DNA from: Flavobacteriia bacterium
Lineage (GTDB): Bacteria > Bacteroidota > Bacteroidia > Flavobacteriales > Flavobacteriaceae
Reading direction: 5' to 3'
DNA length: 6,844 nt
NCBI GenBank assembly: GCA_018500075.1
Contig: JAHBAN010000187.1
Span: 1-6,844, forward strand
Shown here one piece after another: positions 1 through 6,844 of this stretch. Both the position numbers and the translations under genes were made by a program. Position 1 is the stretch's first letter, and each line of letters begins with the position of its first letter. Under the pieces are notes generated by a model. That model saw only the letters and a list, made by a program, of their open reading frames with translations. It was not told the DNA's origin and did not search any database.

Positions 1-404
1 GAAATATTGATCTCGTCGAGCACGATCAGATCATACTCTGCGCTCACCATCATTTGCCGTGCTTGGTTGAGGGCCGCTTCAGCCGCCGCGATATCGCGGG
101 CGCGGTCCTGGCTGTCCCAGGTGAAGCCCTCGCCCATCATATGCCAGTCCACCCCGCCCAAACGGTCAAAAAACTGCTTTTCTCCGGTGATCCACTTGCC
201 TTTGACAAACTGAACCACCCCGACACGCTGCTTCCAGCCCAGCGCGCGGGTGATCACGCCAAAGGCCGAGCTGCTCTTGCCCTTGCCATTGCCCGTATGC
301 ACCAGCACAAGCCCCTTCTCGGGGTCGCGCAGCTCTTTTTGTCTGGCCTGATGCGCCGCCTGAACATCTTTCATTCTGGCGCGGTAGTCTTCTGCCTCTG
401 TCAT
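1..404 (-). CDS. cobO: Cob(I)yrinic acid a,c-diamide adenosyltransferase (CobO/BtuR family), 3' end outside the window
   Basis: The product transfers the 5'-deoxyadenosyl group of ATP to the Co(I) centre of a corrinoid, giving the adenosylated (coenzyme) form; it is cytoplasmic and belongs to cobalamin synthesis and salvage. The window shows 134 codons, about two thirds of the usual ~200 residues. A charged N-terminal helix (residues 1-30) precedes the family's P-loop GNGKGKSS at 38-45. Further family signatures are VVQFVKG at 63-69, GFTWDSQ at 93-99 and the Walker B-like VLDEIN at 128-133. The ATG start is supported by GAGGAG at 411-416 with 6 nt spacing. It lies 300 bp beyond the SDR gene, so it probably has its own promoter, although no convincing -35/-10 pair or cobalamin riboswitch was seen upstream. 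No other cobalamin gene is in view; downstream genes would lie off the left edge. The family assignment is very secure. Confidence 0.97.
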   Translation of the reverse strand, partial: MTEAEDYRARMKDVQAAHQARQKELRDPEKGLVLVHTGNGKGKSSSAFGVITRALGWKQRVGVVQFVKGKWITGEKQFFDRLGGVDWHMMGEGFTWDSQDRARDIAAAEAALNQARQMMVSAEYDLIVLDEINI

Positions 405-704
405 GGGCTGCTCCTCTCTGTTCGCTCCGACAAAAGCGCAGAAACGCGGGCGGGTTGCCAGTCAATTGAGCACGCAATCATCACAATCCAACCCTTATTT
501 CGCCAGAGTTGCCAGAAAAACTGCCTGCGCATCTACCCCTGTGAGGAGATCCGCTTTTGATCCGGTCAGACCCTCTTGCGCGCCCGATCCGGCGCCGTTC
601 GGGCCTTTGGGCGGCCTGCCTGTTGCTCGTCTCTGCGGCCTTGGTCTGTCAGCCCGGCCGGCTGCCCCGTGACACCATAACAAGCCTGAGCGCCCCGCCG
701 CAGG
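405..704. other. Intergenic gap between cobO and the SDR gene
   Basis: This 300-bp gap lies upstream of cobO and downstream of the SDR gene. On the minus strand it must contain the end of the importer transcript and the cobO promoter, but I found no hairpin followed by a T-run and no good sigma-70 pair. A TTGACT on the minus strand (460-465) has no matching -10 hexamer at normal spacing. A short inverted repeat, CAGCC/GGCTG (650-664), has a 5-bp stem and no T-tail. The right half is occupied by a possible small plus-strand ORF, described separately. Confidence 0.5.
543..548 (+). promoter_or_regulatory. Candidate Shine-Dalgarno site for the small TTG-start ORF
   Basis: GAGGAG lies 8 nt before the TTG at 557-559. 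The only other start-like codons in that frame are further inside the ORF, and an in-frame stop (TGA, 542-544) closes the frame upstream, so this site decides the start. It is only meaningful if the ORF is real. Confidence 0.33.
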
Positions 705-736
705 TTACGATCTCCGCTCTGGGCGCGCGCCCGTAA
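557..736 (+). CDS. Possible small membrane or secreted protein (59 aa, TTG start), unrecognised
   Basis: I do not recognise this product. The ORF would encode 59 residues. It has an arginine-rich N-terminus (residues 1-15), one hydrophobic stretch at about 16-31 (GLWAACLLLVSAALVC), then a short polar tail rich in Pro, Thr and Ser. That layout fits a signal peptide or single membrane anchor. Cys31 does not sit in a proper lipobox, because the residue before it is Val. A good ribosome binding site and mostly G/C third positions favour coding. Against it are the TTG start, short length, opposite orientation to every other gene here, and a 32-nt overlap with the 3' end of the SDR gene. It could be a chance ORF in GC-rich DNA. 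Confidence 0.32.
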   Translation: MIRSDPLARPIRRRSGLWAACLLLVSAALVCQPGRLPRDTITSLSAPPQVTISALGARP

Positions 737-1493
737 AGCGGCGCTGGAGCTTGGCCATCCCGCCAATCCACCGGTCATAATCGGCCACCTTGGCCTGCAG
801 ATAGGCCGCCACTTCAGGGTGCGGCAAAATCAGGAAACGCTCCGCCTCGACCCCGTCCAGCGCCGCCGTCGCGACAGCCTCTGCGCTCAAGACCCCGTCA
901 AGCGTCGCGGGGTGGTTCTCTGCGCCACGGATCATATCGGTGTCTACCCCCTGCGGGCACAGCACCGAAACTTTGATCCCGTCGTCGCGATGGCTGATCG
1001 CAAGGTTTTCCGCAAAGCCGATCGCCGCGTGTTTTGTCGTCGCATAGGGCGCACTGCCGATCTGGCTCAAAAGCCCCGCCGCCGAGGCGGTCTGAAGGAA
1101 ATACCCCCCGCCCCGCGCCCGCATCCGCGGAACAAGAACAGCCGCCGCATGGATATGCGCCATCACATTGACATCCCAAGCGCGCTGCCAGTCTTCCGGG
1201 CGCGCGCCCGCCGCATTGTCAAAGCCGAGCGCACCCAACAGGCCCGCATTCGAGCAAAAAAGATCAATCGGGCCAGCCGTGGCTTCGATCTCCTCAATCC
1301 GGCTGCGCAAAGCAACAGGATCGGCCACATCGCAAATATAGCCGCTGTCCGCCCCCGCAACAGACTGCACCGCTTCGGACAGATCAAGGGCGGCCACATG
1401 GACCGCCCCCCTGTCTTTCAGCTCCCGCACCAGCGCCGCGCCAATCCCTCTGGCCGCGCCTGTCACAACAGCAATTTTTCCGGCGATCCGCAC
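705..1493 (-). CDS. Short-chain dehydrogenase/reductase (SDR) family oxidoreductase
   Basis: This is a 262-residue classical SDR, the usual length for a cytoplasmic NAD(P)-dependent alcohol/ketone oxidoreductase; the substrate cannot be read from sequence. It shows the cofactor motif TGAARGIG (11-18), Asp37 at the end of the second strand (typical of NAD rather than NADP preference), SNAG (81-84), and the catalytic tetrad Asn109, Ser137, Tyr150 and Lys154 (YATTK). The usual PG after strand 6 reads CPQG (179-182). The GTG start at 1493-1491 places the first strand at the normal distance from the N-terminus (VRIAGKIAVVTG). No ATG fits, and the frame is open further upstream only inside the permease gene. 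The start lies 8 nt after the permease stop without a strong Shine-Dalgarno, suggesting translational coupling. It is probably the last gene of the importer operon, which suggests, but does not prove, that it acts on the imported compound. Confidence 0.93.
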   Translation of the reverse strand: MRIAGKIAVVTGAARGIGAALVRELKDRGAVHVAALDLSEAVQSVAGADSGYICDVADPVALRSRIEEIEATAGPIDLFCSNAGLLGALGFDNAAGARPEDWQRAWDVNVMAHIHAAAVLVPRMRARGGGYFLQTASAAGLLSQIGSAPYATTKHAAIGFAENLAISHRDDGIKVSVLCPQGVDTDMIRGAENHPATLDGVLSAEAVATAALDGVEAERFLILPHPEVAAYLQAKVADYDRWIGGMAKLQRRFTGARPERRS

Positions 1494-1501
1494 CCGACCG
1501 A

Positions 1502-2713
1502 TCAGCTTGGCGACATACCGCGCAAACGCTCCGAGCGGCGGCGCAACAGTTCCAGCGTGGTCAGAAGCGCAATCGAGATCACAACCAAAATCGTCGCCAC
1601 AGCAAGGATCGTCGGGCTGATCTGTTCGCGCAGGCCGGTGAACATCTGCCAAGGCAGCGTCTTCTGGCTCGCCGAGCCAACAAAGAGCACAACCACAACC
1701 TCGTCAAAGCTCGTGATAAAGGCAAACAGGCCGCCCGAAATAACCCCCGGCAAAATCAGCGGCATCTGCACCCGGAAGAAGGTCGTCACAGGGTCCGCGC
1801 CCATATTGGCCGCGGCGCGGGTGAGCGAGCGGTCAAAGCCCACAAGCGTGGCCGTCACCGTGATAATCACAAACGGAATACCCAATACAGCGTGCGCAAG
1901 GATCACTTTGATATAGCCGACAAGGTTCTTATCCAGCCCGAGCGTGCCTTCCATCCAGTTGCCGATCTGGCTGTAGAAAAAGAACATCCCGGTGGCCGAA
2001 ATGATCAGCGGAACAATCATCGGCGAAATCATAATCGCCATAATCGCACGCCGCCCCGGCACATGGGATTGCGACAAGCCAATCGCCGCCAGCGTCCCGA
2101 GGCTGACAGAAATCACCGTGGCAATCGGCGCAATGATCAGCGAGTTCTTGAAGCTGCGCTGCCATTCGTTGTTGCTGAAGAAGTCCTGATAATGCTTGAG
2201 AGAATATCCCGCAGGGTCAAACCGCAGCATCTCTGGAGTAAAGGTAAAGAAGTTCTGCGCATTGAACGAGAGCGGCAGAACCACAAGGATCGGCGTGATC
2301 AGGAAGATAAAGATAATTCCGCAAATCACACGGAACCCGAAGTGCCACAGCACCTGATACCACGTCAGATAAGGCGCAATATAAGAGCGGTAGCGCCCCT
2401 CATAAGCCCAGTATATCAGCCAGCCCGCAACAGCGCCCAGCAATCCGCCAATCACCGCAAGCGGAAGGCCGCCGCCGACAAATCCCAAAACACCGCCGGC
2501 AACAAACGTCATCCCGCGGCCCGTGCGCTCGTTGCGGATCAGCGTGATATAGACAAAGGCCAGCGCAATCATCAGCCCCGCGCCAAGAGCGACCCCCAGA
2601 GCGCCAGAGCCGTTCGCCGTGCCAAAAAACAGCCCGAAGAAAGCGCCAAAGCCGCCGGTGATCAGTGCCACAAGCCAGAATGGTTTGCGAGAAATAGGAG
2701 TGAGTGCTGCCAT
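1502..2713 (-). CDS. ABC transporter permease (PotC-like) with an extra N-terminal membrane domain
   Basis: This 403-residue inner-membrane permease is one half of the importer's translocation channel. The C-terminal ~285 residues form a standard six-helix binding-protein-dependent permease: helices at about 125-149, 190-214, 222-246, 264-290, 318-345 and 365-388. The cytoplasmic EAA loop that docks on the ATPase is RAAANMGADP at 299-308, ending in LP-G near 321-323. The first ~115 residues are additional. They are Gly/Ala-rich and hydrophobic (about 12-33, 37-59 and 70-103), probably three helices, with GxxxG-like spacing. PotC-class permeases are usually about 260-290 residues, so the extension is real extra sequence and not a wrong start: no good alternative start near residue 115 was seen, and the extension's reading frame is clean. 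The start lies 5 nt after the first permease's stop; the GGGG before that stop is a modest ribosome binding site. The ligand is unknown. Confidence 0.96.
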   Translation of the reverse strand: MAALTPISRKPFWLVALITGGFGAFFGLFFGTANGSGALGVALGAGLMIALAFVYITLIRNERTGRGMTFVAGGVLGFVGGGLPLAVIGGLLGAVAGWLIYWAYEGRYRSYIAPYLTWYQVLWHFGFRVICGIIFIFLITPILVVLPLSFNAQNFFTFTPEMLRFDPAGYSLKHYQDFFSNNEWQRSFKNSLIIAPIATVISVSLGTLAAIGLSQSHVPGRRAIMAIMISPMIVPLIISATGMFFFYSQIGNWMEGTLGLDKNLVGYIKVILAHAVLGIPFVIITVTATLVGFDRSLTRAAANMGADPVTTFFRVQMPLILPGVISGGLFAFITSFDEVVVVLFVGSASQKTLPWQMFTGLREQISPTILAVATILVVISIALLTTLELLRRRSERLRGMSPS

Positions 2714-2718
2714 GGTCT

Positions 2719-4419
2719 TTACCCCAGTTTCACGTTGTCGATGCCGACGATCTTGTCGTAGGCCCAGTAGAGAATGAGAACCGCCCCAAGAAGGATCGAG
2801 CCGAGCGCAGCCGCGAGTCCCCAGTTGAGCGATGTCGAAATATGATAGGCGATCCGGTTGGAAATAAAGACGCCCTTATTGCCGCCAACAATCTCCGGTG
2901 TGATGTAGTAACCAATCGCCAGAATAAACACGAGGATCGAGCCAGCCCCGATCCCGGGGATAGACTGCGGGAAATAGACCCGCCAGAAGGCCGTCCAGTT
3001 CGTCGCGCCAAGGCTCTTGGCCGCGCGCAGATAGCTCGGCTGGATCGTCTGCATCACCGAATACATCGGCAAAATCATGAACGGCAGCAAGATATGGGTC
3101 ATCGCAATGATCGTGCCGGTCGCGTTGTTGATAATGATCAGCCGCGAGTCATCGGCGATAAAGCCGAGCCAGACAAGCACATCATTGATCACACCCTGCT
3201 GCTGCAACATCACCTTCCAGGCGCTCGTGCGCACAAGCAGCGAGGTCCAGAACGGCAAGAGCACAAGGATCATCAAAAGATTGGCCGAGCGCGCCGGCAG
3301 GTTCGCCAAAATCCACGCCACAGGATAGCCGAGCAAGACACAGAGCGAGGTGATCACAAGTGACATCCACATGGTCCGCCCGAACAGCTTGAGCAGCACG
3401 CGCTTGTCTTCATCCTGAACCTGCGCGCCGTCAGGCGTGCGCTTCATATCCACCGCATTGAGGAAATACCCGTTGGTGTATTTCACAGAATGGGCCTTCA
3501 TGATCTGCCATGTCTCGGCGTCGGCCCAATCCTTGTCAATATCGGCAAAGGTGGCCTGAAAGACGGGCGGCACAAACGCGCTTTTGGTCTCGGACAGTGC
3601 CCGAAGCATATCGGCCTGCGGGCCTGAATAAGACCCGATATCAGCCGTCTGCAAATCCTGAATCAAAGCCGGAAAGACAGACTCCCAAGGCTTGTCGCCC
3701 GCCAGCTCTTGCGCCGAATAAGCCGCTTGGCCGGGGCGGCGGCCGGCCTCGTCCACAAGCCATGTATAATTCGCAAATGTGGTATAGGCCTCGGCTGTCT
3801 TGGGCAGAAGCGCCACAATCTCCGCCGAAGGGGCAAAGCCGTTCGCCGCGGTCAGCGAGGTTGATTCAAGCCGCGCGATACGGCCCACAACCGCCTTGGC
3901 AAAGCCGGTGTCGCGCTGTGCGCCCTCGCCACCAGACATAAGCTCATACCAGACCTCTGAATCGCCCCAGCGCCGATCGAGCGCCTTGAGCTGTTTCAGA
4001 TAGTCTTTGCCAAGGTCGTCAAGCGCGCGGCCCGACTTGCGAAACAGTGAAGAAAACCCGCTTTCCTCATAGTTGAACCGCGAGCCAAGGCGCGTGTGCT
4101 GTTTGGCCTCTGCCGCGAGAAACATATCATAATACAGCGCTTCAAACAGAGCCTCAGGCGGCAAGGCCTCGCCCTCGGGCTGCCACTTGGCCAGTTCGGC
4201 CACAGTGTAAGGGATCGTATCGTCGACAATCCGGTTATCAACCGAGCGAAACAGCATCGACACAATCGGGATGATAAAGGAGATCAGCACAAAAATAAGC
4301 AGCGGCGCAATCAGCATAAGGGCACGGGTTTTTTCAACCCGGAGCGCCCGCGCCAAGCTCTTTTTGAGCGGCGTGCCGTCTGCGGCCAGCACTGGCCCGT
4401 TTGTCTTTGTCTGGCTCAT
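2719..4419 (-). CDS. ABC transporter permease (PotB-like) with a large periplasmic insertion
   Basis: This 566-residue inner-membrane permease should pair with the next gene's product. It starts with a cytoplasmic tail (1-32) and helix 1 (about 33-58, with positive residues before it). About 280 mostly hydrophilic residues (60-342) follow, and then the rest of a normal permease core: helices at about 348-373, 379-403, 433-458, 488-510 and 532-556. The EAA loop RAAKSLGATNW at 465-475 leads to VYFPQSIPG at 481-489 and would contact the ATPase. Usual PotB/PotH length is about 280-320 residues, so the difference is almost entirely the insertion, which topology places in the periplasm. It is rich in acidic and aromatic residues (for example WYEL at 157-160 and NYTWLVDE at 217-224) and has no Cys. 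The ATG is preceded by GGGGA at a suitable distance. The 139-bp upstream gap carries strong hairpins after the binding-protein gene. Confidence 0.96.
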   Translation of the reverse strand: MSQTKTNGPVLAADGTPLKKSLARALRVEKTRALMLIAPLLIFVLISFIIPIVSMLFRSVDNRIVDDTIPYTVAELAKWQPEGEALPPEALFEALYYDMFLAAEAKQHTRLGSRFNYEESGFSSLFRKSGRALDDLGKDYLKQLKALDRRWGDSEVWYELMSGGEGAQRDTGFAKAVVGRIARLESTSLTAANGFAPSAEIVALLPKTAEAYTTFANYTWLVDEAGRRPGQAAYSAQELAGDKPWESVFPALIQDLQTADIGSYSGPQADMLRALSETKSAFVPPVFQATFADIDKDWADAETWQIMKAHSVKYTNGYFLNAVDMKRTPDGAQVQDEDKRVLLKLFGRTMWMSLVITSLCVLLGYPVAWILANLPARSANLLMILVLLPFWTSLLVRTSAWKVMLQQQGVINDVLVWLGFIADDSRLIIINNATGTIIAMTHILLPFMILPMYSVMQTIQPSYLRAAKSLGATNWTAFWRVYFPQSIPGIGAGSILVFILAIGYYITPEIVGGNKGVFISNRIAYHISTSLNWGLAAALGSILLGAVLILYWAYDKIVGIDNVKLG

Positions 4420-4475
4420 TTTTGTCCCCGTTTGGTATCGGTCGTTGATCGCGTTTAAGGTCTTTTTGCCTCATG

Positions 4476-4514
4476 CGTTTTGAATAAGGCCCCCTCGGGG
4501 CCGCATACAAAACG
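4476..4514 (-). repeat. Long imperfect inverted repeat between binding-protein and permease genes
   Basis: A 39-bp near-palindrome. The outer arms are CGTTTTG (4476-4482) and CAAAACG (4508-4514). The inner arms are GGCCCC (4488-4493) and GGGGCC (4497-4502) around a 3-nt loop. In the minus-strand RNA the 5-nt segments between them can add A-U, U-A and G-U pairs, giving an 18-position stem with only two mismatches. No U-run follows on the minus strand, so it looks more like an mRNA-stabilising or processing element than a terminator. It lies downstream of the solute-binding-protein stop, where such structures commonly protect the upstream message. Confidence 0.6.
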
Positions 4515-4523
4515 AAAGGAAGA

Positions 4524-4547
4524 GGGGAGGCCCGCAAAGGCCCCCCC
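4524..4547 (-). terminator. Terminator-like hairpin just after the binding-protein gene (partial attenuator)
   Basis: On the minus strand GGGGGGGCC (4547-4539) pairs with GGCCTCCCC (4532-4524) around a 6-nt loop: nine pairs, one of them G-U. It begins 11 nt after the stop codon of the binding-protein gene. The next 15 nt contain 10 T residues but are interrupted by C and G, so termination is expected to be incomplete. This would lower expression of the two permeases and SDR relative to the binding protein. That role is inference. Confidence 0.5.
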
Positions 4548-4558
4548 AAGTGTATCGC

Positions 4559-5662
4559 TTATTTCGCAAGCCAAGCTTGGAATTTCGCGTCCAGGTCGTC
4601 ACGGTTGTCTGCCCACCAGCTGTAGTCATAGAGGTGCACGTTTGACGCGTTGGCTGGATCTGTTGGCATATGGGGCGCCATGTCGATTCCCAGCGCTTCG
4701 TGCTTGCCTACGAGAGGCGCAGAAGACTTACGTGCAGGACCGTAGGAGATGTATTTCGCTTGGTCTGCAAGACGCTGTGTGTCTGTCGCATAGTAGACAT
4801 AGTCCAGCGCACGGGCTTGACGCTCGGGCGAAAGACCTGCCGGAATGATCCAGCCGTCAAGGTCAAATGACTGCATATCCCAGAGCATACCAATTGGCTG
4901 GTTTTGCTCGGCAATCGCCGAGAAAAGACGGCCGTTGAACGTCGACCCGAACACAACTTCGCCATCGGCGAGAAGCTGTGGTGTTTCCGCGCCCGCTGTC
5001 CACCAGACAACGTTTGATTTGATGGTGTCGAGCTTGGCCAGAGCCTGCTCTACGCCTTCGTCTGTGCCCAGAACGTCATAGATCTCGTCCTTGGCAACGC
5101 CGTCGCAGTACAAAGCCCATTCCATGTTGTCGATTGGGCGCTTCTGAAGCGAGCGCTTGCCTGGGTAGGCTTCCAGATCAAAGATATCGCAAACGCTTGT
5201 TGGCGCTGTGTCGCCAACCATGTCTGTGCGATAACCGAATGTTGTCGAATAAACGATCTGTGGAATAAAGCATTCGCTGACCAGAAGGTCGCCGAAGTCT
5301 TCTGACGCTTTCGTGCCGTCAGGCGCGTCTGCCAACATCGTGTCCGGGTCGATTTCCAGCGCGAGGCCTTCGTCGCACAGACGCATCGCGTCAGAAGCAA
5401 CCACATCCACAACATCCCATGTGATGTTGTTGGCTTCGTTCATGGCGCGCAGCTTGGCGACGGCTTCGGCAGAGCTGTCATCGCTGATGATGTTGACGCC
5501 GGTCTTTTCCATGTAAGGCTTGTGATACGCGTTCATTTGCGAAGCGGTGTAAGCGCCGCCCCATGACACGATGGTCATTTCGTCGGCCATATCCGCCGCA
5601 CCGGAAACTCCAGCAACTATTGTCAGCGCTGTTGTTGCCATAAGTGTCTTGGTGAATTTCAT
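4559..5662 (-). CDS. ABC transporter periplasmic solute-binding protein (PotD/PotF-like superfamily)
   Basis: This 367-residue protein captures the ligand in the periplasm and delivers it to the permeases. Residues 1-23 are a Sec signal peptide: Lys residues at 2 and 5, a hydrophobic core TALTIVAGV, and a cleavage-type GVSGAA before Asp24. The mature part starts with the strand and turn MTIVSWGGAY (29-38), which is typical of the polyamine/opine-type binding proteins (COG0687-like). It continues with WWTAGAETPQLLADGEV (220-236), DLDGWIIP (267-274) and YISYGPARK (304-312). Trp34, Asp269 and Tyr307 appear to match PotF ligand residues, but two PotF acidic positions are Gly36 and Asn243 here, so the ligand is uncertain. 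Four Cys (96, 131, 158, 186) could form disulfides. The ATG follows a GGGAGA ribosome binding site. Inverted repeats lie on both sides of the gene, which is consistent with separately boosted expression. Confidence 0.96.
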   Translation of the reverse strand: MKFTKTLMATTALTIVAGVSGAADMADEMTIVSWGGAYTASQMNAYHKPYMEKTGVNIISDDSSAEAVAKLRAMNEANNITWDVVDVVASDAMRLCDEGLALEIDPDTMLADAPDGTKASEDFGDLLVSECFIPQIVYSTTFGYRTDMVGDTAPTSVCDIFDLEAYPGKRSLQKRPIDNMEWALYCDGVAKDEIYDVLGTDEGVEQALAKLDTIKSNVVWWTAGAETPQLLADGEVVFGSTFNGRLFSAIAEQNQPIGMLWDMQSFDLDGWIIPAGLSPERQARALDYVYYATDTQRLADQAKYISYGPARKSSAPLVGKHEALGIDMAPHMPTDPANASNVHLYDYSWWADNRDDLDAKFQAWLAK

Positions 5663-5694
5663 TTCATTCTCCCGTTGTTGCCCGTTTTAACTTT

Positions 5695-5730
5695 TGTGGA
5701 GGGGCCTTTTGGGCTTTCAGCCAAACCACA
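5695..5730 (-). other. Stem-loop in the leader of the binding-protein gene
   Basis: On the minus strand TGTGG and CCACA form a 5-bp outer stem (5726-5730 with 5695-5699). Inside it is a second stem, TTTGGCT paired with AGCCCAAA (one bulged C) around a GAA loop. It ends about 20 nt before the ribosome binding site and does not cover it. A role in message stability or processing is possible but unproven; no clear promoter was found beside it. Confidence 0.35.
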
Positions 5731-5738
5731 TTCAATCA

Positions 5739-5761
5739 ACACGCCCCGACACGGGACGCGC
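5739..5761 (-). terminator. Weak hairpin after the ATPase gene
   Basis: The 10-bp stem GCGCGTCCCG / CGGGGCGTGT has a TGT loop and includes three G-U pairs in the minus-strand RNA. It starts 17 nt after the ATPase stop. No T-run follows, so at most it pauses or partly stops transcription between the ATPase and the binding-protein gene. Confidence 0.3.
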
Positions 5762-5778
5762 GATATTCTCTTGCTGCG

Positions 5779-6844
<1,066 letters not shown>

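Noticed and set aside
405..556. Cobalamin riboswitch or clear promoter upstream of cobO
   Set aside because: No B12-box-like element was seen and the stretch is short for this riboswitch; the single TTGACT lacks a -10 partner.
650..664. CAGCC/GGCTG inverted repeat as the terminator of the importer operon
   Set aside because: The stem is only 5 bp and no T-run follows on either strand.
1494..1652. Upstream extension of the SDR frame to an ATG-like start at 1652
   Set aside because: It would overlap the permease by about 50 codons and add a non-SDR, Cys/Asp-rich stretch before the cofactor fold. The GTG at 1493 gives the normal SDR N-terminus.
819..3363. Long plus-strand open frames (about 819-1916, 1892-2761, 2704-3363)
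   Set aside because: They lie antisense to well-supported genes and have Arg/Asn/Gln/His-rich low-quality compositions, with no recognisable domain; they are byproducts of codon bias.

Overview
The window holds six protein-coding genes, all on the minus strand, plus one doubtful small ORF on the plus strand. Gene content, GC-rich third codon positions and the CobO-type corrinoid enzyme suggest an alphaproteobacterium, most likely marine Rhodobacterales (Roseobacter group). That placement is inference from gene style and was not tested by database search.

In transcription order (high to low coordinates), the right-hand 5.3 kb is a complete ABC importer operon of the polyamine/opine (PotABCD-like) class. 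It runs: ATPase (6844-5779, missing only a few N-terminal residues), periplasmic solute-binding protein (5662-4559), first permease (4419-2719), second permease (2713-1502), and a short-chain dehydrogenase/reductase (SDR, 1493-705) with a GTG start 8 nt after the second permease. The permeases and SDR are tightly packed. The two gaps flanking the binding-protein gene (116 and 139 bp) both contain strong inverted repeats, which fits the usual need for more binding protein than membrane components. The likely mechanism is ligand capture in the periplasm, transfer through the permease heterodimer driven by the ATPase dimer, and possibly oxidation or reduction of the ligand or a product by the SDR.

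The importer has unusual parts. The first permease carries about 280 non-membrane residues between its first and second transmembrane helices, predicted to lie in the periplasm. The second permease has an extra glycine-rich N-terminal membrane domain of about three helices before its six-helix core. The binding protein appears to lack two of the acidic residues that hold diamines in PotF, so its ligand may not be a classical polyamine.

The left end (404-1) is the N-terminal two thirds of cobO, the corrinoid adenosyltransferase. A 300-bp gap separates it from the SDR. The gap holds a 59-codon ORF on the plus strand with a TTG start, a good ribosome binding site and an apparent membrane or signal segment. 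No tRNA, rRNA, CRISPR, insertion sequence or other mobile element was seen.
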